Below, in pieces: positions 18,067 to 25,964 of a stretch of 64,000 nt of DNA (its first letter is position 1; the number at the start of each line of letters is the position of its first letter). A program made the translations under genes and the position numbers. The stretch covers positions 1-64,000 of the forward strand of contig CALEDR010000037.1 in assembly GCA_937949545.1 (NCBI GenBank). Direction: 5' to 3'. This stretch comes from an uncultured Phycisphaerae bacterium (GTDB lineage Bacteria > Planctomycetota > Phycisphaerae > Sedimentisphaerales > Anaerohalosphaeraceae). The notes beneath the pieces are model-generated. The model saw nothing but the letters and a program-made list of their open reading frames with translations, made no database searches and had not been told where the DNA came from.

Positions 18067-19257
18067 TTATAACGTTAAGAAATATTCCATTAAATCTGCG
18101 CCGCAGGCGATTTCAAAACCCGATTCGAAACTGTTCGGTTCGCTGAAAGGGGCGTCGAGGATGTTCTTAATGCCGGTGCCGGCCATGGCAAAAGGAACCG
18201 GCTCTCCTACGTGCGAACGGATGTCGCAGGGGGTCGGATGGTCCGGCATCACAAGGATGCGCCACTGCTCAAACGTCTGGATGGCCTCATAAACCGGCCC
18301 GACGATGAACTTGTCGATATTTTCGAGGGCTTTCTTTTTTTGAAGCGGATTGCCGTTGTGGCCGGCCTCATCGGTGGCTTCAATATGAACCAGCACGAGG
18401 TCGTACTTGTCGAGGGCTTCGATGGCGGCCTCGCCTTTCCCCGCATAGTTGGTATCCAGATAGCCCGTAGCTCCGGGGACATGAATCAGGTCGAATCCCA
18501 CAAGTTTGGCCAGCCCGCGAACCAAATCCACGGCGGTGATGGCGGCGCCGGTTTTTCCATATTTCGCCTGGAACTTTTCCAGATAGGCCCGCTGCCCCTG
18601 ACCCCACAGCCAAATGGCGGTCGCGGGATTTTCCTTCAGGTCCCGCCGGACCTTGTTGATGGGGTGGTCTTCAAAAAACTGCTGAGATTTGGCCATCAAC
18701 TCCTTCAGCAGGTCGGCTCCTTTGCCTTTGGGCATGATTTTGTTCAGTTTCTGACCCAGATAATCGTGGGGCGGATAGGTGGTTACCTTAAAGTCCTGTC
18801 CGCTGATGACGCACAAATGCCGATAACTGACGCCGGGATAGAACCGTACGGCCGGATTATCCACCAGTTTGGCCAATTCCTGAATCAGAGCGGTTGCTTC
18901 TTTGGTGGTGATGTGACCGGCGCTGTGGTCCACCATCCGTTCGTCCGCCGTAGTGACCAGATTGCATCGAAACACCCAGTCAGATTCCTCCAGCAGGATT
19001 TCCTGAGCGGCAGCTTCGATGGGAGCTCGTCCTGTATAATTGGTCTTCGGGTCATATCCGAGCAGACTCATCATTGCCACGTCGCTGCCCGGCTGCATTC
19101 CTTTCGGAACGGTGTGAACGATTCCCTGTTTGCCCTGGCGGGCGATTTTGTTGATGTTGGGTATGTCGGCGGCTTCAAAGATCGTTTTGCCTCCGAGAAC
19201 CTCCTGCGGGTTGTCCGCTGCCCCGTCCGGAACAATAATTGCGTATTTGGCAGTCAT
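18067..19257 (-). CDS. ApgM-family phosphoglycerate mutase-like enzyme, likely homoserine kinase analogue
   Basis: 396 residues from ATG 19257. It belongs to the alkaline phosphatase superfamily, archaeal-type cofactor-independent phosphoglycerate mutase branch (COG3635). Metal and nucleophile motifs are in order: AIIVPDGAADNP, QPGSDVAMMSLLGYDP (nucleophile Ser in GSD), DHSAGHITT, VHIEATDEAGHNGN and VMPDHPTPCDIRSHVGE. Its start codon overlaps the homoserine dehydrogenase stop (ATGA) with GGAGGA just upstream, so the two are coupled. Members of this family sitting next to hom/thr genes have been proposed, and in some bacteria shown, to act as a homoserine kinase instead of ThrB. That role fits here; glycolytic mutase activity is the alternative. 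Confidence 0.88.
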   Translation of the reverse strand: MTAKYAIIVPDGAADNPQEVLGGKTIFEAADIPNINKIARQGKQGIVHTVPKGMQPGSDVAMMSLLGYDPKTNYTGRAPIEAAAQEILLEESDWVFRCNLVTTADERMVDHSAGHITTKEATALIQELAKLVDNPAVRFYPGVSYRHLCVISGQDFKVTTYPPHDYLGQKLNKIMPKGKGADLLKELMAKSQQFFEDHPINKVRRDLKENPATAIWLWGQGQRAYLEKFQAKYGKTGAAITAVDLVRGLAKLVGFDLIHVPGATGYLDTNYAGKGEAAIEALDKYDLVLVHIEATDEAGHNGNPLQKKKALENIDKFIVGPVYEAIQTFEQWRILVMPDHPTPCDIRSHVGEPVPFAMAGTGIKNILDAPFSEPNSFESGFEIACGADLMEYFLTL

Positions 19258-20576
19258 TCCGAGTCCTCCGGAATATCGACAATGCGGATGCATACGGGAC
19301 GTCCGCTGATGACTGTCAGGCGGCCCAGTTCATCCAGCGCATTAAACATATTTCGTTCGAGAGTGGGATGGGTTGTGATGACGACCGGCACGGTATTGTC
19401 GGGATCTCGTCCTTCGTGCTGAATGGCGCCGCGGATGCTGATTTTGTGGTTGGCCAGAATCCGTCCGTATTTGGCTACAACGCCGGGCTCATCTTTGGCC
19501 ATCAGCCGGATGTAAAACCGGCATTCAATGTCATCAATGGGTTTGATGGGGATGTTTTTCTGTTTTCCGGATATCATTGGAATAGAGCGGAAGAGACGCT
19601 GGGTGCTACCCAGCCCGATTTCGATTAAATCGGCGACGACGGCGCTGGCAGTGGCCATCATCCCCGCTCCGCGTCCGCAGAACATTGTCCGCCCGACGGC
19701 GTGTCCGTGAATGCTGACGGCGTTAAATGGGCCGGAAACAGCAGCCAGAGGGGTGTCTTCGTGTATCAGCGACGGATGCACGCGGAGGGACAGGGAGCCG
19801 TCGCCGTTTTGCTCGCCGATGGCCAGCAGCTTAATGACATAGCCCATTTCACGGGCATTTCGAATGTCTTCGATTTCGATTCGCTCGATGCCTTCGACGT
19901 AAATATCCGTCATGGCGATTCTGCGTTCGAAGGCCAGGCCAGCCAGGATGGCTAATTTATGGGCTGTGTCGGTCCCGTTGATGTCGAGGGTCGGGTCGGC
20001 CTCCGCATAGCCCCTGGCCTGGGCTTCCGCCAGGACCGTTTTGAAATCGGACCCGCTTTGGGTCATTTTGCTGAGGATGTAATTGCAGGTTCCGTTGAAG
20101 ATGCCGTACAGTCCCAGAATGCGGTTGGCGGCCAGGCCGGTCCGCAAGGCCAGAATAATCGGGATCCCCCCGCAGCAGCTGGCTTCAAACCCGATGCAGC
20201 GGTTTGCCTGGACGGCAGCGGTGTACAGTTCTTCGCCGTGTTCAGCCAGGAGGGCTTTGTTGGCGGTCACGATGTGTTTGCCGGCCTGAAGCAGGCGATG
20301 GTGGATTTCCCGAGCGGCGGTTGTGCCTCCAACCAGTTCGACGCCGACGTCAATAGTTAGGTCATTCAAAAGGCGGTCCAAATTGTCACTGAGAAGACCT
20401 TGCGGCAATGAAACCCGCCGGGGACTGGTTGTGTCCTTGTCAATGACACAGGCCAGTTCCAGCCGGACCCCGGTTCGTGCGGCGATGGCATCGGCTTCTT
20501 CGAGAATCAGTTTTGCGACCCCCGTTCCCACGGTTCCGAAGCCGATAAGTCCTACTCGAAGTTTGGTTTCTTCCAT
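19254..20576 (-). CDS. hom: Homoserine dehydrogenase
   Basis: About 440 residues; reduces aspartate semialdehyde to homoserine with NAD(P)H, in the threonine/methionine branch. The Rossmann motif VGLIGFGTVGTGVAKLI opens the protein, then HIVTANKALLAEHGEEL, GFEASCCGGIPIILALR, IFNGTCNYILSKM and ARGYAEADPTLDINGTDTAH (substrate and catalytic regions). The last 80 residues form a regulatory ACT domain (RFYIRLMAKDEPGVVAKYGR), so feedback control by threonine is likely. ATG 20576 is chosen because GAAGGA lies 6 bases before it; an in-frame TTG is two codons upstream. It overlaps the ApgM-family gene by 4 bases. Confidence 0.95.
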   Translation of the reverse strand: MEETKLRVGLIGFGTVGTGVAKLILEEADAIAARTGVRLELACVIDKDTTSPRRVSLPQGLLSDNLDRLLNDLTIDVGVELVGGTTAAREIHHRLLQAGKHIVTANKALLAEHGEELYTAAVQANRCIGFEASCCGGIPIILALRTGLAANRILGLYGIFNGTCNYILSKMTQSGSDFKTVLAEAQARGYAEADPTLDINGTDTAHKLAILAGLAFERRIAMTDIYVEGIERIEIEDIRNAREMGYVIKLLAIGEQNGDGSLSLRVHPSLIHEDTPLAAVSGPFNAVSIHGHAVGRTMFCGRGAGMMATASAVVADLIEIGLGSTQRLFRSIPMISGKQKNIPIKPIDDIECRFYIRLMAKDEPGVVAKYGRILANHKISIRGAIQHEGRDPDNTVPVVITTHPTLERNMFNALDELGRLTVISGRPVCIRIVDIPEDSE

Positions 20577-20630
20577 AGACAATCCTTCGTTGGCTGTTTC
20601 AGCCGCGGGCCGGGAGCGGCCAGCTTGCCG

Positions 20631-21293
20631 TTAGTTTTTTATAGACTGAAACCGGACCTGTCTGGGCGGCATTGTTTCACAGACTTTTCGAATAATCTGG
20701 AGCATCTTTTCGGTCTGATCGGGCGTCAGGAGGTTTCCGGCGGCTCCGCCGGCAACACCGCCGGCAACGGCTCCGACAACCTTGTCGTCTTCGCCGGTCA
20801 CGGCGTAGCCAATCAGGGCGCCGGCGGCGGCTCCGACAATCGTCCCGAGGGTTTTGCTGCCTTTGCCTTTGCCGCTGGACAGCCATAAGATGCTGCCGTC
20901 TTCGACGTTGACCATTTTGACGGTCATCTGGATTTCATCACCGAATTTCGGGATGTTGACAATCAGAACAGCCGGCACATTCAGGATTCGTCCGGCCTTG
21001 GCAGCGTCTTCGTCACTGGTGATGGCGGAGGCCTGAAATTCCTGTTCCTTCAGGATGACGTGGACCTGGGCCCGTTCAATCGGCGAATACCCTCTTTTCA
21101 GCAATTCCATTGCGAAAAAGTCGGCAATCTGATTGCGGGCAGCTTCCCCGCCGACCGGTCCGATGACGTCCACAACAGCAATTTTCTGGATATTGGAATA
21201 GTCATAATCTTTTCGATAGTGTCCTTCTCCGCTTGTGCAGCCGCTGACAAACACTACAGCAGCGAAAAGTCCGAACCACAGGGTCCCTTTCAT
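20631..21293 (-). CDS. Glycine-zipper lipoprotein (CsgG/LpoB-like N-terminal domain)
   Basis: 220 residues from ATG 21293 (MKGTLWFG), chosen because GAAAGGA lies about 9 bases upstream and the signal peptide starts there; in-frame ATGs further upstream exist. The signal ends in VVFVSGC, a lipobox. The middle (KIAVVDVIGPVGGEAARNQ, LLKRGYSPIERAQ, VPAVLIVNIPKFG) resembles the alpha/beta domain of CsgG/LpoB-type lipoproteins. After it comes a Gly/Ala-rich zipper (LGTIVGAAAGALIGYAVTG, VVGAVAGGVAGGAAGNLL) likely to insert in or pack against the outer membrane. Function unknown; perhaps assembly or signalling in the outer membrane. Divergent from the mltA gene. Confidence 0.75.
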   Translation of the reverse strand: MKGTLWFGLFAAVVFVSGCTSGEGHYRKDYDYSNIQKIAVVDVIGPVGGEAARNQIADFFAMELLKRGYSPIERAQVHVILKEQEFQASAITSDEDAAKAGRILNVPAVLIVNIPKFGDEIQMTVKMVNVEDGSILWLSSGKGKGSKTLGTIVGAAAGALIGYAVTGEDDKVVGAVAGGVAGGAAGNLLTPDQTEKMLQIIRKVCETMPPRQVRFQSIKN

Positions 21294-21334
21294 CGCCAGT
21301 ATCCTTTCCATAAAGAATGTTGTTTCTGCTCTGA

Positions 21335-21362
21335 ATTGTCCGAAAAACGCTTTTTTTGTCAA
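21335..21362 (-). promoter_or_regulatory. Sigma-70 promoter of the glycine-zipper lipoprotein gene
   Basis: Minus strand: TTGACA (21362-21357), a 16-base spacer and GACAAT (21340-21335). It forms a divergent promoter pair with the mltA promoter 50 bases away. Confidence 0.5.
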
Positions 21363-21414
21363 TCTTTTTCTCTCAAGGTTTTGCCGCCGGCAGGGCGATT
21401 TATATTAAGGAGAC

Positions 21415-21443
21415 TTGACGAAAAGAGCCGGGACGACTATCAT
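21415..21443 (+). promoter_or_regulatory. Sigma-70 promoter of the MltA gene
   Basis: TTGACG (21415-21420), a 17-base spacer and TATCAT (21438-21443), about 55 bases before the start codon at 21498. Confidence 0.65.
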
Positions 21444-21497
21444 CTTTAACCCTTTGGAAGAATGAAAGTTAATGGAAAACAAATCAACGGAGTAACT

Positions 21498-22736
21498 ATG
21501 AGGATTCGCGGATGGCTGTTGGCGGTATCTGGGGTGTTGGGGGCGGTTTTGGTGATGGGCGGATGTAAAACGGCACGGGAGCTGGAGGCCCCCCAGTATG
21601 ACCGGCCGCTGCCGCCCGGGCAGTATGCCCTTCGAAAAATTACGGACCCGGCGATGATCCCGGACATCAGTCTGGCCTGTTATGACACGGCAGATTTGCG
21701 AAAAACGATTGATCACAGTCTGAGCTATTTGTCAAAGCCCTCCAGCCGGCAATTCTTCCCGCAGGGGGAGATTACCCACCAGATGGCGGTTGATTCCTTA
21801 AGGACGATGGCCAATCTGCTGGACCAGGGGCTTCGGGGCAAGGCGCTGGAAAGTGCGATTCTGGAGCGGTTTGATTTCTACCAGTCCGTCGGCTGCGATG
21901 ACAGGGGAACGGTTCTTTTCACAGGCTACTACACGCCGATTTTTGAGGGCTCTCTGACGGCGGATTCACGATACCGCTATCCGCTGTATAAGCAGCCGGA
22001 GGATTTGGTGAAGGGGCCCAATGGAGAAATACTTGGGCGGAAAATGCCGAATGGTTCCATTGTGCCGTATCCCTCCCGGCGGGAAATTGAACAGACCGGA
22101 ATGCTCAAAGGGCAGGAAGTCGCCTGGCTGGCGGATCCGTTTGAAGTTTATATCGCTCACGTACAGGGCTCAGCGATTCTTCGTCTGCCGGACGGCAAAC
22201 AGGTTACGCTCGGTTATGCCGCCAACAACGGACACGAATACAACAGCGTAGCTCAGGAGATGATTCGGGATGGAGTGGTTCCCGCCTCCGGAATGAGTCT
22301 GAAAGCGATGATTGATTATTTCAAGGCGCATCCGGACCAGATTGACAAATATGTCTATCGCAATCCTCGGTATGTCTTTTTCCGAATCGATCAGGGCAAT
22401 CCTCGCGGAAGCCTGAACGAGCCGGTCACACCGCTGCGGACGATTGCCACAGATAAGTCGATTTATCCCCGCGGCTGCCTGGCTTTCCTGAAGACGGTTT
22501 TGCCGCGTCCGGCCGGCACACGGATAGTCAAAGCCCCTTACACCGGTTTTGCTCTGGACCAGGACACAGGCGGTGCGATCCGGGCACCCGGACGGTGTGA
22601 TGTGTATATGGGAGTCGGTGATCAGGCCGGACAGATGGCCGGACAGGTTTATGAGGAAGGTCAGCTGTATTATTTGTTTGTCAAGCAAGCGTCCGTTCCG
22701 CAACCGAAGCCTCCCATTCTGCCTGTGAAAAATTAA
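21498..22736 (+). CDS. mltA: Membrane-bound lytic murein transglycosylase A
   Basis: 412 residues; cleaves the MurNAc-GlcNAc bond of peptidoglycan giving 1,6-anhydro ends, acting from the inner face of the outer membrane. ATG 21498 follows GGAG and begins a lipoprotein signal (VLGAVLVMGGC). MltA motifs are clear: TVLFTGYYTPIFEGSL, YRYPLY, AWLADPFEVYIAHVQGSA, LGYAANNGHEYNSV, and the 3D domain APYTGFALDQDTGGAIRAPG followed by RCDVYMGVG, whose Asp residues include the catalytic acid. The C-terminus ends in a proline-rich tail. A strong terminator follows about 65 bases later. Confidence 0.95.
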   Translation: MRIRGWLLAVSGVLGAVLVMGGCKTARELEAPQYDRPLPPGQYALRKITDPAMIPDISLACYDTADLRKTIDHSLSYLSKPSSRQFFPQGEITHQMAVDSLRTMANLLDQGLRGKALESAILERFDFYQSVGCDDRGTVLFTGYYTPIFEGSLTADSRYRYPLYKQPEDLVKGPNGEILGRKMPNGSIVPYPSRREIEQTGMLKGQEVAWLADPFEVYIAHVQGSAILRLPDGKQVTLGYAANNGHEYNSVAQEMIRDGVVPASGMSLKAMIDYFKAHPDQIDKYVYRNPRYVFFRIDQGNPRGSLNEPVTPLRTIATDKSIYPRGCLAFLKTVLPRPAGTRIVKAPYTGFALDQDTGGAIRAPGRCDVYMGVGDQAGQMAGQVYEEGQLYYLFVKQASVPQPKPPILPVKN

Positions 22737-22800
22737 AAATACCGCTTCTTGGCCGGTTTTCTGCCGGCCGGTTGCCGGTGAACAGGGAAAAGACGTTTTG

Positions 22801-22830
22801 GCCCCGGGCTTTTTGCTCGGGGCTTTTTTG
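22801..22830 (+). terminator. Rho-independent terminator after mltA
   Basis: Stem GCCCCGGGC / GCTCGGGGC (9 pairs with one G-U), loop TTTTT, then TTTTTTG. Confidence 0.78.
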
Positions 22831-22831
22831 T

Positions 22832-22879
22832 GCCCGCAGAAGCGGGCGGCATAGGACAGCCCTGCCCGCAAGGGCAGGG
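22832..22879 (+). other. Two tandem perfect hairpins in the mltA-mdh gap
   Basis: The 342-base gap from 22737 to 23078 holds the mltA terminator, these two hairpins and the mdh promoter. Hairpin 1 is GCCCGC-AGAA-GCGGGC (22832-22847). Hairpin 2 is CCCTGCCC-GCAA-GGGCAGGG (22860-22879), with a GNRA tetraloop. Neither is followed by a T run. They could be processing or REP-like elements, or part of a small RNA; no gene is visible in the gap. Confidence 0.4.
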
Positions 22880-23000
22880 AGGGAACAGTTATCCGCCATC
22901 AGTTATCAGGGAGCAGCAAAGAGAAGAGGCGCCGGACGAAGAAATTGGGGGATGGGAAGAGATCGTTGGCAGAGCTGGACAATGAGACGGAACGGACAAC

Positions 23001-23028
23001 TTGTATTCCTCTGTTCGTGCTTTATAAT
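23001..23028 (+). promoter_or_regulatory. Sigma-70 promoter of malate dehydrogenase
   Basis: TTGTAT (23001-23006), 16-base spacer and consensus TATAAT (23023-23028), about 50 bases before the GTG start. Confidence 0.6.
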
Positions 23029-23078
23029 GACGAGCCGATTGATTGGCCAAACAGAACATTGTAGAAAGGAAATGGATT

Positions 23079-24008
23079 GTGAGAGCGAAGATAACGATTG
23101 TCGGTGCGGGGAATGTGGGGGCCACAGCAGCGTTTATTGCGGCGAGCCGTAATGTAGGGGACATTGTTTTGGTGGACATTGTTCCCGGGCTGGCGGAAGG
23201 CAAGGCTCTCGATATGGCTCAGTCGGCGGGGGTTTATCCGTTTGCCGGCCGTATCCGCGGTACAACCGATTGGGATGCGGCAGCCGGAAGCGATATTGTG
23301 ATTATTACCAGCGGTCTGCCCCGCAAGCCCGGGATGAGTCGCGACGACCTTCTGTTCAAGAACGCGGAGATCGTCCGAAGTGTAACGCAGCAGATTGTCC
23401 GCACCAGTCCGAATGCATTCATAATTGTCGTCTGCAATCCGCTTGATGCGATGGTGTATGCGGCAGCGGCGGTGAGCCGATTTGAACACAGGCGGGTGAT
23501 GGGGATGGCCGGTGTTCTCGATTCGGCCCGGTTTGCGGCTTTTATCGCCGAGCAGCTGAATGTCTCCGTCAGTCAGGTTTGCGGTATCCTGCTGGGCGGA
23601 CACGGGGATGATATGGTGCCGCTGCCGCGCTATACGACGGTCGGAGGAGTGCCTTTGTCTCAACTGATGGATGTCTCAGCGATTCAGAAACTGGTGGAGC
23701 GGACGCGGAACGGGGGGATTGAGATTGTCAATCTTCTGGGAACCAGTGCCTATTATGCGCCGGCAGCCGGAGCTGTTCGGATGGCGGAAGCGATCCTTCG
23801 GGATGAAAAGGCCCTGCTATGCTGCTGTGCCTATTGCGAAAAGGAATATGGTGTGGGCGGGGCGTTTGTCGGCGTGCCGGCGGTGCTCGGGGCCGGGGGG
23901 GTTGAAAAGGTGATGGAGTTTGACCTGACCGAAGAGGAGCAAAAGGCGTTTGATGCCTCCGTCGCGCGGGTCAAGGCCCTTGTTGAAAAACTTAAATCTG
24001 TTTTGTAG
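23079..24008 (+). CDS. mdh: Malate dehydrogenase (lactate dehydrogenase-like type)
   Basis: 309 residues; NAD-dependent interconversion of malate and oxaloacetate. Rossmann motif KITIVGAGNVGATAA at the N-terminus; the substrate loop reads LPRKPGMSRDDLL, whose Arg next to PGMSR is typical of malate rather than lactate specificity; IVVCNPLDAMVYAA and the catalytic His in LLGGHGDDMVPLPRYT are present. The GTG at 23079 is the start: it follows AGAAAGGA by a good distance and the Rossmann strand begins at once. An in-frame TTG 12 codons upstream has no ribosome site. Convergent with the AIG2 fusion gene; their ends overlap by 17 bases. Confidence 0.93.
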   Translation: MRAKITIVGAGNVGATAAFIAASRNVGDIVLVDIVPGLAEGKALDMAQSAGVYPFAGRIRGTTDWDAAAGSDIVIITSGLPRKPGMSRDDLLFKNAEIVRSVTQQIVRTSPNAFIIVVCNPLDAMVYAAAAVSRFEHRRVMGMAGVLDSARFAAFIAEQLNVSVSQVCGILLGGHGDDMVPLPRYTTVGGVPLSQLMDVSAIQKLVERTRNGGIEIVNLLGTSAYYAPAAGAVRMAEAILRDEKALLCCCAYCEKEYGVGGAFVGVPAVLGAGGVEKVMEFDLTEEEQKAFDASVARVKALVEKLKSVL

Positions 24009-25953
24009 AGGCCTCCGCGGGGGGCTGACGACAGGCCTGTTCGACCAGTTCGTTAAACTGCTGAATCTGGGTGTTGATTGCCTCCATAGCCCATTCGATA
24101 TAGTGCTGTTTATGGTAGGGGCGGCGGTGCCGTTCGTGCATCAGTCCGTCATAAACGGCGCCCAGAAAGGCCTCTTTGGTTTTTGCGTCGATAGGGTCAG
24201 GCCGAGCCGACCAGGCCTTGAGGTCGGCGTATTCCTGCCGGAGCTTCGGGCTGGCGGCCATCTGTTCAGCGGTCAGGTAGTCTCCCGGATTGAGCGATAG
24301 CTGGATTCCTTTTAAGGCCAGAATCAGAGGTTCATAATTAGTTTGGGGGTCCAGACGGATGAATTTGTACTGCTGAACATAGGCGGGTTCAGAAGCACAG
24401 CGGCCTTCCTCGAGATAGGGGTCATCCAGCCGCCATCGTCTTTTGCTTGTCTGGGCAAAAACCAGCTCTTCGCTCGGACGATAACGGATAATTTCATCGT
24501 GTTCCATGCGGGATATCCAGATTCGATTTCCCTCACTTCGGACCCCTCCTCCCATGGCCAGCAGGCATTGGACAACCCCCAACGGCAGGATGGTCTGCTT
24601 TCCAATTTGGTACCGCCGAAGCTGGAAAGACAGGTGAAGACTGTGGGGGCGAGCGGGATAAAAAGAAGCCGTTTCCCGAATCAGCTGATTGAGAACCCAG
24701 GGGTCATCCGTGGCAGGTTTGGAGACCTCTCCGAGGATGTTGAGCCGTCCGGGGGCTAATTCGAGAAAACCGCGAATGCCCGGTTCGGGCTCTCCGGAAT
24801 GGTCATCAACGTATCCGCCGAGTTTCCAGCTGAGCACATCGAGGGCAAAATCGGAGAAATAGCGGAATCCGTCAAAAACAGGGTCCTCGTTTTCGATATT
24901 TTTGGCAACGGCACGGTAGCCGAGGTTGCTTAATTCCATCTCCGCTCCCATCGGGACCAGTCCGGGCTGAAGATTCTGCCGGATTCGGGTGATTTCGCTT
25001 CGGGCGACTTGGGCATCGAAGATGTTGTCCGCGGCCTGTACGCCGTATTTGACATAATCAATCAAATCATACGTTCCGTCGGCCGGCAGGGTTTCGAGAC
25101 AGCGGCGAAGGACGAGATTGACGACGGAGGCGTTGGCGTTAATCATCCGAAGAGCAATTAAAATGCTCAGGATGCGGGTATAATAGCGGCGATTGGGACA
25201 GAGGCGGTTCAGTTCAAACCGGAATCGATGGTAGAGGTGCCATTCAAACTGGTTGAGCAGAACCTGTTTGACGGCGAGATGGATATAATGATCAAAATAG
25301 GGTTTTACGGCAGGATTGCTGTACAGGTGCCGGATGGATGGAATCGGACGGCTGAGCTCCTGCTCGAGGGCGTAATCGCTGACGGCCGCTCGTCCCAGGT
25401 GGGTGATGACCAGGTTCCGCTCCGTTGTGCCGAGCAGTTCCCGACGGGCCCGCCGTTCGATATCGGCATCCATCGACTCTTCGCCGGGACGGGTATGGGT
25501 TTCAAAGAAGCGTTCGATTCTTCTGCGGAGCCATAATTCATGGATGAGATTGACATGGAAGCGGTCGCCAAACCTTTTTTTCATGGATTTCGGACTGGCC
25601 AGGTAAGCGAAGGCCTGGACGGGTCCGTTGGCGGTGTTGACGGTGACCGTTTCGCGTTCGTAGAGCTTGCCTTCGTAGCGGTCGATTTCGCGGAGAGCCT
25701 CATCGGGCAGATTGTAAATGACGAACCCTTCGATTTTGGCCGCCGGCTCAGGGATGGCATAGAAATAAACGTTGTCGGGGCTGACCCGCCGATAGCCGTT
25801 CAGAATCGCCAGCTCGGCAAAGAGGGTCTGGCCGGGCTGAACACGGGAGGGTTTGAGGGTAAAACTTAATCCGCAGACGGATTCAAAGATGGAGGGTTCA
25901 CGGAGGGAGCCGTACACGAAGAGATTGGAACTTTGCTGCTCGGAAGAGGTCAT
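23992..25953 (-). CDS. AIG2-like gamma-glutamylcyclotransferase domain fused to a large uncharacterised domain
   Basis: 653 residues, no signal peptide. Residues about 8-125 form an AIG2/GGCT fold: NLFVYGSLREPSIFESV (substrate glycine loop), AELAILNGYRR, IEGFVIYNLPDEALREIDRYEG (with the usual Glu) and YERETVTV. Residues about 130-650 are a separate domain I cannot assign firmly. Its blocks GAEMELSNLGYRAVAKN, GFLELAPGRLNILGEVSKPA and SLHLSFQLRRYQIG resemble, weakly, the acidic strands of glutamine-synthetase-fold carboxylate-amine ligases; this is inference. If correct, ligase-like and cyclotransferase activities are joined in one chain. Last gene of the operon that includes alanine racemase, 11 bases downstream of alr. 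Confidence 0.65.
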   Translation of the reverse strand: MTSSEQQSSNLFVYGSLREPSIFESVCGLSFTLKPSRVQPGQTLFAELAILNGYRRVSPDNVYFYAIPEPAAKIEGFVIYNLPDEALREIDRYEGKLYERETVTVNTANGPVQAFAYLASPKSMKKRFGDRFHVNLIHELWLRRRIERFFETHTRPGEESMDADIERRARRELLGTTERNLVITHLGRAAVSDYALEQELSRPIPSIRHLYSNPAVKPYFDHYIHLAVKQVLLNQFEWHLYHRFRFELNRLCPNRRYYTRILSILIALRMINANASVVNLVLRRCLETLPADGTYDLIDYVKYGVQAADNIFDAQVARSEITRIRQNLQPGLVPMGAEMELSNLGYRAVAKNIENEDPVFDGFRYFSDFALDVLSWKLGGYVDDHSGEPEPGIRGFLELAPGRLNILGEVSKPATDDPWVLNQLIRETASFYPARPHSLHLSFQLRRYQIGKQTILPLGVVQCLLAMGGGVRSEGNRIWISRMEHDEIIRYRPSEELVFAQTSKRRWRLDDPYLEEGRCASEPAYVQQYKFIRLDPQTNYEPLILALKGIQLSLNPGDYLTAEQMAASPKLRQEYADLKAWSARPDPIDAKTKEAFLGAVYDGLMHERHRRPYHKQHYIEWAMEAINTQIQQFNELVEQACRQPPAEASTKQI

Positions 25954-25964
25954 AGCGGAGGCCT

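Noticed and set aside
18211-19422. 403-codon plus-strand frame opposite the ApgM-family gene
   Set aside because: Shadow of a gene with all metal and nucleophile motifs.
22737-23078. Possible small gene in the mltA-mdh gap
   Set aside because: The open frames here lack ribosome sites and are made of hairpin sequence.
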